Shown here one piece after another: positions 33,955 to 39,724 of a stretch of 39,724 bases of DNA. How positions within the stretch are numbered: position 1 is the first letter of the stretch; each line of letters begins with the position of its first letter. The DNA lies in the NCBI GenBank assembly GCA_963922815.1, contig CAWUKD010000014.1, forward strand, positions 1 to 39,724, written 5' to 3'. The notes under the pieces are model-generated. The model did not search any database. It was given only the letters and a program-made list of their open reading frames with translations, and was not told where the DNA came from. The position numbers and the translations under genes are program-made. The DNA comes from SZUA-146 sp963922815 (lineage in GTDB: Bacteria; Pseudomonadota; Gammaproteobacteria; Steroidobacterales; SZUA-146).

Positions 33955-34398
33955 TTAAGGGAAGTCAATAACTTCGTAACGACTGGTGTTCTCGCCCCGG
34001 GCGTGATGAAGAATGGCGTCAACCATAGCCCTGTTGTACCAGGGCACGACCTGAACAGCGCGATCTTTAACCGGCTTGAGAATTGACTCAGGCCCGAACG
34101 GTTCGACCGCAATAATCGGCTTGCCGAGCGCGCGCGCAAGATCCATCTGGTACTGCACCAGGTTTGCGTCTTTCAGGTAGGAGGAAGACAAGATAATGAC
34201 GACTTCCGCGTCTTTCATTTGCTTGTTCAGTTCTGTCTGAATTGAGTCGACTGAGCTTCCGGGGAAATTATCCGGCTCACTCAAGTTGACATAAAAAAAC
34301 GAATCAATATCGGAGACATAATCGAAAAACCGCAAGTAGTCATCGCTTTCTTCCCATGTATGGCTTAAGAACAGTCGATACGGATCTTTTTCTGACAT
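33955..34398 (-). CDS. Stand-alone TIR-like (DUF1863/ThsB-type) protein
   Basis: A 147-aa cytoplasmic protein. It opens with the TIR-like signature YRLFLSHTWEESDDY (residues 7-21), has the VVIILSSSYLKD strand (66-77) and the ARALGKPIIAVEPFG segment (88-102). This is the pattern of MTH538/DUF1863 TIR-like proteins, the family of the Thoeris sensor ThsB. The position normally holding an acidic catalytic residue before the 'xLA' helix appears as Gln84 followed by Asp86, so activity is uncertain. ATG 34398 is chosen over 34464 because the TIR-like fold begins just after it and a GAGAGAAA tract precedes it. No ThsA-like gene is nearby. Confidence 0.75.
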   Translation of the reverse strand: MSEKDPYRLFLSHTWEESDDYLRFFDYVSDIDSFFYVNLSEPDNFPGSSVDSIQTELNKQMKDAEVVIILSSSYLKDANLVQYQMDLARALGKPIIAVEPFGPESILKPVKDRAVQVVPWYNRAMVDAILHHARGENTSRYEVIDFP

Positions 34399-34528
34399 TT
34401 TTTTCTCTCTGTGTTTAGTACCGTAAGCCCACGAAATTGCGGAGGAATGATGAACAATTGCCATAAATTATAGCAATTGTTTCGATCGCTGACACGGATT
34501 TGCTTTGGCCCAGTGGACCCTTGTCACT

Positions 34529-34534
34529 TATAAT
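34529..34534 (+). promoter_or_regulatory. Possible -10 box for the aminotransferase gene
   Basis: A perfect TATAAT lies 84 bases upstream of the ATG at 34619. The sequence 17 bases before it matches TTGACA poorly, so the promoter assignment is weak. It lies in the divergent spacer between the TIR-like gene and the aminotransferase gene. Confidence 0.35.
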
Positions 34535-34618
34535 AACCGATTGATTTAACCAGCGCGTCACGGCCTCCCAGGAGATGAAACCGCCGCTCTGGTTCTAACG
34601 CGAATTTTGGAGCTCACC

Positions 34619-36133
34619 ATGTCTTCACTGACCATACAGCCTGATCCAACGGCATTCGACTTACTGCTCAAGATCCGGGCACGCGCAACGGGCAAGCAAA
34701 TTACGCCCGGCCTTCCCGATGACGTGGTGCACCGCTTTCTTGAAAGCGATCCCTCACTGGGGGTTGCCATAGCCGAAGGCTATCGTGCGTTCGAGCAACT
34801 GCTTGAGACCGAGCCCGAACTGTTGACCGTCGACGAAGCCAAACAGGTCGACGAACTGCAGCAGGGATTTACCAACTTCTATGCGGACGATGCGATTTGT
34901 CCTTACGTCCCTCTTTCAGCCAAAGGCCCGTGGATAGTTACCACCATGGGTGCGGTTGTGCATGACAGCGGCGGCTATGGAATGCTCGGATTTGGTCACG
35001 CCCCTGATGCCGTACTGGAGGCGATGAATCAGCCCCATGTCATGGCAAACATCATGACGCCCAGTGTCAGCCAGCGAAACTTTGTTCGCGCGATCGAAAA
35101 AGAACTCGGCAACCGTCACGATGGCGGCAATCCGTTTGCCAGATATCTGTGCCTGAACAGCGGATCGGAATCCGTGTCGCTGGCCGCGCGCCTTGCCGAT
35201 GTGAACGCCAAACTCATGACAGACAAAGGCGGTCGTCACGAAGGACGTACGATCAAGATTCTCGCGCTTGACGGCGCGTTTCACGGACGAACGGATCGAC
35301 CCGCACAGTTTTCGGACAGTACGCTAAGCACATATTCGAAACACCTTGCTTCGTTCCGTGACCGTGATCGCCTGATAACCACACCGCCCAACGACATCGA
35401 AGCGCTCGAAGACGTCTTCGCGCGGGCGAACCGCGACAAAGTGTTCATCGAAGCGTTTTTCATTGAACCTGTCATGGGCGAAGGCAACCCCGGCATGGGA
35501 ACGACGCGCGCGTTTTACGATCGCGCCAGAACGCTTACACAGCTGCACGGATCGCTGCTTCTGGTAGACTCCATTCAGGCTGGCCTGCGTGCGCAGGGTT
35601 GCCTCTCTATCGTGGACTACCCAGGCTTTGAAGACTGCGATGCTCCGGATATGGAAACCTACTCCAAGGCGCTGAATGCCGGTCAGTATCCTCTTTCCGT
35701 ACTGGCTATCACGGCTGACACGGCAGAACTTTACCGTAAAGGTATTTACGGCAACACCATGACCAGCAATCCTCGCGCACTGGATGTTGCCTGCGCTGTA
35801 CTGAACGATATTGATGACAGCCTGCGACTCAACATTCGGGAGCGCGGCGTCGAGTTGCTGGAAAAGCTTAAAGCCCTCGGCGACGAGCTGGACGGCGACA
35901 TCTACAAGATCCAGGGCACCGGCCTTCTCGTGAGCGGCGAACTCAAAGCCGACAAGTTCAAGAGCTACGGCGCTAACAGCACGGAAGAGTATCTTCGGAA
36001 AAAGGGCATCAGCGTCATCCATGGCGGTCAGAACGCTCTTCGCTTCACGCCCCATTTCCGTATCACATCGGAAGAAATCGACATGATTGTTGCGGCGGTC
36101 AAGGACGCCCTGATTAATGGACCCCGCATCTAA
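34619..36133 (+). CDS. Class III PLP-dependent aminotransferase (unknown substrate)
   Basis: A 504-aa fold-type I aminotransferase. The family landmarks are LCLNSGSESVSLAARLAD, ALDGAFHGRTDRPAQFS, a cofactor-contacting Asp317 in LLLVDSIQAGLRAQG, and Lys350 in TYSKALNAG as the likely Schiff-base lysine. The usual 'DE.QTG.GRTG' motif is DSIQAGLRAQG here, so the enzyme belongs to a divergent subgroup and could be an omega- or lysine-type aminotransferase. The ATG at 34619 has a GGAG site 6 bases upstream; an in-frame TTG at 34607 does not. The downstream gene follows after 98 bases and encodes a two-TM coiled-coil protein. Substrate cannot be read from the sequence. Confidence 0.88.
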   Translation: MSSLTIQPDPTAFDLLLKIRARATGKQITPGLPDDVVHRFLESDPSLGVAIAEGYRAFEQLLETEPELLTVDEAKQVDELQQGFTNFYADDAICPYVPLSAKGPWIVTTMGAVVHDSGGYGMLGFGHAPDAVLEAMNQPHVMANIMTPSVSQRNFVRAIEKELGNRHDGGNPFARYLCLNSGSESVSLAARLADVNAKLMTDKGGRHEGRTIKILALDGAFHGRTDRPAQFSDSTLSTYSKHLASFRDRDRLITTPPNDIEALEDVFARANRDKVFIEAFFIEPVMGEGNPGMGTTRAFYDRARTLTQLHGSLLLVDSIQAGLRAQGCLSIVDYPGFEDCDAPDMETYSKALNAGQYPLSVLAITADTAELYRKGIYGNTMTSNPRALDVACAVLNDIDDSLRLNIRERGVELLEKLKALGDELDGDIYKIQGTGLLVSGELKADKFKSYGANSTEEYLRKKGISVIHGGQNALRFTPHFRITSEEIDMIVAAVKDALINGPRI

Positions 36134-36231
36134 CGCCGACGACACATCGCAATTGGCCATCCGGCTCTGCGCTGCAAACTCCTGTTTGCGGCGCAGGTAC
36201 GGTTACGAGATCACCGCATTCCGGGTGGCCC

Positions 36232-37029
36232 GTGTCTGACAGACATTTTCTCATCAGGCACTGGCCGTTAGTGGCTGCAACCGTGCTGCTAAGCACCGTG
36301 TTCGCCTGGGTCTTCCATATCAGCATTGATCGTGCGGTATCAGCACGATCGGCCGAACTGACCCTGGAGCGTGGAAACCCGCAGGCGGTCAAGGGGAAAG
36401 GCCTTACCCTGACGCCATCGCTAGGTACGCTTCCGGATGCCCAGCCCCTGCGGACAAGGCCGAAGCAACCCGCTCCGTGGTGGCCAGCGCTGCTGTTTGG
36501 ACTGGCGTTCATTTGCGGCTGGGCTTTTCGACACACACTTCGTGACAAGACAGGATTCTTACGGGACGCCCGCGACGCGTCAGAACAACAGGCCGCCCCC
36601 GCCGTTAACCGTACTGTCGCGCATGACACCAACCGTGACGAAGACAACACGCCGGACGAAGTCGACGTAACCCAGGAAGTCACCCGGGCTCTCAAAGTAA
36701 AGAGTATCCGACTGGCATCGGGCCCGGACCTGACCCAGGACTTTCCGTGGGATGAAGCTGCGCTGGATGACCTGAAAGGACTGACCGGTAACCAGCGCAT
36801 TGCGAAACTTGAAAAGCAGAACGCGTCGAAAGCCGAAATTATCAAGGCACTTGAGCGACTGGTAACGGAGAATCGCGAAAAGTGGCTGCATCAGGACGAA
36901 ACAGAAGCCCGGTTGAATTCGCACATACAAGAACTCTCGGATGATTTGCAGGTAGCAGTGCGCCAGCTTCAGGAATTGCAGTCAGACTCATCAAAATCAG
37001 GTATTCGACGGCGCAAAAGCACAGGCTAA
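36232..37029 (+). CDS. Two-TM protein with cytoplasmic coiled coil, unknown
   Basis: A 265-aa protein beginning with GTG (a GGGTGG purine-rich site lies a few bases upstream). A hydrophobic helix spans about residues 10-28 and another about 84-99 (PALLFGLAFICGWAF); between them lies a periplasmic Pro/Leu-rich loop. After the second helix come a polar linker with many Asp/Glu and a coiled coil at about 190-250 (ALERLVTENREKWLHQDETEA). Both ends are predicted cytoplasmic. No domain was recognised. It follows the aminotransferase gene on the same strand but the 98-base gap gives no coupling. Confidence 0.7.
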   Translation: MSDRHFLIRHWPLVAATVLLSTVFAWVFHISIDRAVSARSAELTLERGNPQAVKGKGLTLTPSLGTLPDAQPLRTRPKQPAPWWPALLFGLAFICGWAFRHTLRDKTGFLRDARDASEQQAAPAVNRTVAHDTNRDEDNTPDEVDVTQEVTRALKVKSIRLASGPDLTQDFPWDEAALDDLKGLTGNQRIAKLEKQNASKAEIIKALERLVTENREKWLHQDETEARLNSHIQELSDDLQVAVRQLQELQSDSSKSGIRRRKSTG

Positions 37030-37419
37030 TGCCAAAAATGTGCGCAACCTCACATAATACCCACAGAAGCGCCGGATTATGTAAAGCATAACCCATACTT
37101 TTGCTTAGGCATTATATTCCAAATCGTAGCGCGCAGGCCCCAAAAAGCCGGTGCGATTACCGTAATTGCAAATTATGTTTTCACCGCTGTAACAGCCACC
37201 CTGAATGTGATGCAGTTCACAGGTGAAGACGTGTGCATCGCGTAAAAAGGGGCCACGGTGAATGGCACTTTTTAGCAGGTGTCACGGTCATCGCGAGAAT
37301 GGACCGGGATCGAAACCAGTGGTTTACCCGGATTTGCGCCGCCACGGAAGATTCGTGGCATGCAATACGGCCCACTCTTCTGCCGTTTGCGTATGCGTTG
37401 TTCTGCCAGGAGTAACACA
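37030..37419 (+). promoter_or_regulatory. Regulatory leader with inverted repeats upstream of the unknown 146-aa gene
   Basis: This 390-base gap holds several inverted repeats. One is GGATTATG-TAAAG-CATAACCC (37074-37094). A 19-base near-perfect palindrome, TGCGATTACCGTAATTGCA, spans 37152-37170. A 9-bp pairing of GTTTTCACC (37177-37185) with GGTGAAGAC (37222-37230) encloses two small hairpins, GCTG/CAGC and GTGA/TCAC, so the RNA can be drawn as a three-way junction. The palindrome suits a dimeric repressor, and the junction could be an RNA regulatory element, but neither has been tested. A 60-codon open frame (37233-37415) here is not accepted. Confidence 0.5.
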
Positions 37420-37860
37420 GTGTTTTCTGTACTTAAAAAAGCCTTTGGAATGCAGTCTTCGGATGATAGCGAGTCCGGCAGCTCTCTCGTTGTCGAACCT
37501 GTCAATCACAAGCTGCAGTCGCAGGCCAAAATGCACGAAAAGTATCCGCAGGTTCGCAGCCTCGCGGTCAACCTTATGATTAGTCCTCCGGACTACGAGA
37601 CAGAACCCACACTGAATGGCCGAAGCTTTGGCCCTGATTCTTTGGCGTTTTTCGAGTTCCGGTGCAAGAACGTAGAGTGTAATCAGGGCGGCTTTGACAT
37701 CACTGAAACCATCAATGACGCGATTGCCAAAGGCGAACGCTCCATTAATGGGCGACGTATCTGTCACGGCTCCCATGGCCGCAGCCCTCGCGCCCATAAC
37801 CATATACGTTGCAACTACGAGCTGAATTTCCGCATAAATATTAACTATGTAGAAAACTGA
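37420..37860 (+). CDS. Unknown Cys/His-rich cytoplasmic protein (146 aa)
   Basis: Starting with GTG 37420, which has an AGGAG site 7 bases upstream, the protein has 146 aa. Residues 1-90 are polar, ending with SLAFFEFRCKNVECNQGG. Cysteine and histidine residues then cluster: CKNVEC, RRICHGSHGRS, AHNHIRC. The C-x4-C plus Cys/His-rich pattern suggests a zinc-binding fold, though no known family was recognised. The frame is open further upstream to 37279, but that region has no ribosome site. A strong terminator follows at 37948. The unusually structured leader before it suggests regulation. Confidence 0.7.
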   Translation: MFSVLKKAFGMQSSDDSESGSSLVVEPVNHKLQSQAKMHEKYPQVRSLAVNLMISPPDYETEPTLNGRSFGPDSLAFFEFRCKNVECNQGGFDITETINDAIAKGERSINGRRICHGSHGRSPRAHNHIRCNYELNFRININYVEN

Positions 37861-37947
37861 CAACCCGACCGGTCCAGCCGGAGCGACCACCCCATTACCC
37901 GGGTTTAGAAAGAAGTCTCCCGTTGCATCACAAACTTTCGTATTATC

Positions 37948-37978
37948 AAAGCCCGGACCCTGCGTCCGGGCTTTTTTT
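37948..37978 (+). terminator. Rho-independent terminator after the unknown 146-aa gene
   Basis: AAAGCCCGGAC pairs with GTCCGGGCTTT around a 5-base loop CCTGC, followed by an extended T-run. It is a strong intrinsic terminator on the plus strand, between the unknown gene and pepQ. Confidence 0.9.
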
Positions 37979-38040
37979 ATGACCGCTGACCCAGCCACTA
38001 CCGGCACGATCAGTGAACTTGTTATGAAGTGGGAGATATC

Positions 38041-39393
38041 GTGGGCATAACCAATGCTTCAATTGACAGCAAGATTGCCAGCACCTTCGGCGATCACATC
38101 GAAACTCTGTGCTCGCGCTATTCACAAGCGTTGAGTGATCATGAATTTGACGCAGCCGTGGTCTTTTCCGGCACACCGTTCGTGCAGTTTATGGATGACA
38201 ACACCTATCCATTCAAAGCCAACCCACAGTTCAAAAACTGGGCGCCACTGACAGAGCTACCCGACAGTTTTGTGGTTTACACGCCTGGAAACAAACCTGT
38301 TCTCGTGTATTTTCAACCGGAAGACTACTGGCACAAAACCCCCGACGCTCCCTCCGGTTTCTGGGTAGAGCAATTTGATATCAAGGTGATTTCCGATAAA
38401 GATGATGCCAGGAAATTCATACCCAAAGGACGTGTTGCCTTTTTTGGCGAATGGCAGGACCGCTTTAGCAGCTGGGGCCAGCTGACGGCCAATCAGCCAG
38501 CGATCACCAACCAGCTACACTACGAACGCGCATGGAAAACCGCGTACGAAATTGCCTGCATGGAACAGGCTTCCTACCTCGGCGCCCTGGGACATCGGGC
38601 TGCCTGTCTGGCGTTCCAGGAGGAAACGTCGGAGTACGACATCCATCTGGCCTACTGCGCTGCCTGCGAACATACGGATGACCAGCTCCCCTACACCAAC
38701 ATTGTCGGGCTCAATCAGCACGCCGCAGTACTGCACTACACCTATCGTGACACGCAGATTATTCCCGCCGACCAACGACGCTCATTCCTGATTGATGCCG
38801 GCGCCGGCTGCAACGGGTACGCTTCGGATATCACCCGTACGTACGCCTATGACGACGGGCTGTTCAGCGAACTCATCGATGGCATGGATGAACTGCAGCA
38901 AATAGTGTGCGAAATGGTCAAACCAGGCGTTCACTACCCGCAGCTGCATCTCGATACTCACCGTGCCATCGGCGGCCTCCTCAATAGCGCCGGTGTCATC
39001 AATGTCAGCGGCGATGATGCCGCCGCCAGCGGCCTCACCTCCGTGTTTTACCCACACGGACTGGGGCATTACATTGGCCTGCAGGTTCATGACGTCGGCG
39101 GCTTCATGAAAGACAAAGCCGGCGAACACATGGACCCACCCGAGGGGCATGATTTTCTGAGGCTGACCCGACGCATCGATGTGAATCAGGTCATGACTAT
39201 CGAGCCCGGCATATATTTTATCGATTCGCTGCTCGAAGGCGCCAAAAAAGGTGCCATGAAGGACAGCATTAACTGGGACACCATCGAAACACTCAGACCC
39301 TATGGCGGCATACGCATCGAAGACAACGTTGTGGTAACGGAAGGAACCGCGCAGAACCTGACCAGGGATGCGTTTGAACAGATAGAACACTAA
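38041..39393 (+). CDS. pepQ: Xaa-Pro dipeptidase PepQ (prolidase)
   Basis: PepQ hydrolyses Xaa-Pro dipeptides in the cytoplasm using two metal ions. The 450-aa protein follows E. coli PepQ (443 aa) along its length. The metal ligands are Asp252 (LIDAGAG), Asp263 (YASDITRTY), His339 (PHGLGHYIGLQVHD), Glu388 (MTIEPGIYF) and Glu427 (GGIRIEDNVV). The N-terminal YPFKANPQFKNW segment is conserved. The GTG at 38041 has a GGGAG site 5 bases upstream; an in-frame GTG at 38029 lies within or before that site. It is followed by an unusual gene-free G/C-block region. Confidence 0.95.
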   Translation: MGITNASIDSKIASTFGDHIETLCSRYSQALSDHEFDAAVVFSGTPFVQFMDDNTYPFKANPQFKNWAPLTELPDSFVVYTPGNKPVLVYFQPEDYWHKTPDAPSGFWVEQFDIKVISDKDDARKFIPKGRVAFFGEWQDRFSSWGQLTANQPAITNQLHYERAWKTAYEIACMEQASYLGALGHRAACLAFQEETSEYDIHLAYCAACEHTDDQLPYTNIVGLNQHAAVLHYTYRDTQIIPADQRRSFLIDAGAGCNGYASDITRTYAYDDGLFSELIDGMDELQQIVCEMVKPGVHYPQLHLDTHRAIGGLLNSAGVINVSGDDAAASGLTSVFYPHGLGHYIGLQVHDVGGFMKDKAGEHMDPPEGHDFLRLTRRIDVNQVMTIEPGIYFIDSLLEGAKKGAMKDSINWDTIETLRPYGGIRIEDNVVVTEGTAQNLTRDAFEQIEH

Positions 39394-39480
39394 CCAAGGG
39401 GGTTAGACCCCCGGGCCCCCTTAGTGGGGGTTACACCCCCACACCCCCGTATCCGGGGGCTGCGCCCCCGGGCCCCCGCT
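39394..39480 (+). repeat. Alternating G5/C5 block inverted repeats
   Basis: Directly after pepQ, runs of five G or five C alternate: GGGGG 39398-39402, CCCCC 39408-39412, CCCCC 39416-39420, GGGGG 39426-39430, CCCCC 39436-39440, CCCCC 39444-39448, GGGGG 39455-39459, CCCCC 39465-39469 and CCCCC 39473-39477. Neighbouring G and C blocks can pair in several mutually exclusive hairpins with 5-6-base loops. The minus strand carries at least six G5 runs, suitable for G-quadruplexes. No T-run follows, so it is not a standard terminator. Confidence 0.8.
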
Positions 39481-39724
39481 GGTCTGTTCCTCGCTTTACC
39501 CTTTTCGAATCCTGTCACGCTCTTGCTGAGGCTTTCCCCTGCTTCACGCTTTTCTACTCCTGACACGCTCTCGTTCTGAATTTGGGCTTTTTGTGTTTTC
39601 TGGTGTGCCTTGCCGGGTTGGGATCTTGTCTCGGGTTGGTTTTGCTGTGTTTCCTGTCGGGTTTCTTTTTCGTTTGATTCTTGGGGCGTTCTTGCGAGAG
39701 TTTCGTGTCGTCCGAATATGTTTT
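39481..39724. other. A-poor, T-rich gene-free tail with a degenerate direct repeat
   Basis: In 244 bases the plus strand has only 18 A against about 106 T, a strong strand asymmetry. A direct repeat of about 30 bases occurs at 39494-39523 and 39542-39571, sharing the pattern CTTtACcCTTTTC...TCCTGtCACGCTCT (lower case marks varying bases). No ORF with a ribosome site is present. The window ends in this stretch, so it may belong to a larger element to the right. Confidence 0.7.

Noticed and set aside
33955..36133. Complete Thoeris system.
   Set aside because: Only a ThsB-like protein is present; the nearby aminotransferase has no relation to the NAD-cleaving effector ThsA.
35324..36160. Long minus-strand ORF opposite the aminotransferase gene.
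   Set aside because: The opposite strand has clear PLP-enzyme motifs and a ribosome site, while this one has neither.
37233..37415. Sixty-codon ORF in the leader of the unknown Cys/His-rich gene.
   Set aside because: It ends at the ribosome site of the next gene and shows no family; it could be a leader peptide, but nothing supports that.
37324..38007. Minus-strand ORF covering the unknown Cys/His-rich gene and its terminator.
   Set aside because: It would read through a strong plus-strand terminator and has no ribosome site or recognisable domain.
39500..39525. TTTTCGAATCC looks like a tRNA T-loop.
   Set aside because: The two flanking G-rich stem bases are missing and no acceptor or anticodon arms can be paired, so it is not a tRNA.
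1..39724. Search for CRISPR arrays, insertion sequences and integrases.
   Set aside because: No regularly spaced near-identical repeats, transposase-like proteins or integrase motifs were seen; the only repeats of note are the G/C blocks and 30-base units at the right end.

Overview
The window looks like chromosomal DNA from a gammaproteobacterium of no named species, probably free-living and aquatic. The main reason is the left end. The order ruvX(end)-pyrB ... pilU-pilT <-> yggS-proC-yggT ... DUF4426 lipoprotein is the block known from Pseudomonas and relatives, and PilT, PilU, Syd and PepQ all resemble gammaproteobacterial orthologues. GC content is moderate to high, and several genes appear to start with GTG or TTG. 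There are no rRNA or tRNA genes, insertion sequences, integrases or CRISPR arrays.

Layout. 1-1876: end of ruvX, then pyrB and a PyrK-like electron-transfer protein (pyrimidine synthesis). 1920-5243, minus strand: pilT, pilU and a second pilU-like gene (twitching retraction motors). 5440-8240: yggS, proC, yggT and a DUF4426 lipoprotein. 8398-8730: an HU-family protein with a strong terminator. 8943-11521, minus: a CPA1-type cation/proton antiporter with a cytoplasmic nucleotide-binding domain, overlapping an alpha/beta hydrolase gene. 11863-14849: a two-gene unit of a BON-OmpA envelope protein and a membrane-anchored coiled-coil/HhH protein. 14857-19429, minus: gloA, then an overlapping msrB-FKBP-amidohydrolase operon and small lipoprotein and membrane-protein genes. 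19579-23239: a less familiar stretch with an unknown 322-aa protein, a small exported protein, a ParM/StbA-like actin without an evident partner, and small orphan ORFs. 23385-26058, minus: an Ada-like regulator/methyltransferase, a hydrolase and a crotonase. 26192-27697, minus: an exported PQQ-type sugar dehydrogenase with calcium-binding repeats. 27908-29439, minus: an SRPBCC-CBS fusion followed by syd. 29898-33887: a 1329-aa membrane-anchored coiled-coil protein. 33955-34398, minus: a stand-alone TIR-like protein of the ThsB/DUF1863 type. 34619-37029: a class III aminotransferase and a two-TM coiled-coil protein. 37420-37860: an unknown Cys/His-rich protein behind a long leader rich in inverted repeats. 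38041-39393: pepQ. 39394-39724: gene-free DNA with alternating G5/C5 blocks and a very A-poor strand.

How the genes work together. The left third is housekeeping: pyrimidine and proline synthesis, PLP homeostasis and pilus retraction. The middle is envelope and stress biology: methionine-sulfoxide repair, methylglyoxal detoxification, proline isomerisation, alkylation repair and ion homeostasis. The most interesting parts are three unrelated-looking membrane-anchored coiled-coil proteins (13233, 29898 and 36232), one of them paired with a peptidoglycan-binding OmpA protein; the orphan actin; the lone TIR-like protein; and the structured leader before the unknown gene at 37420. No complete known defence system is visible. 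Functions given for the unknown genes are inferences.
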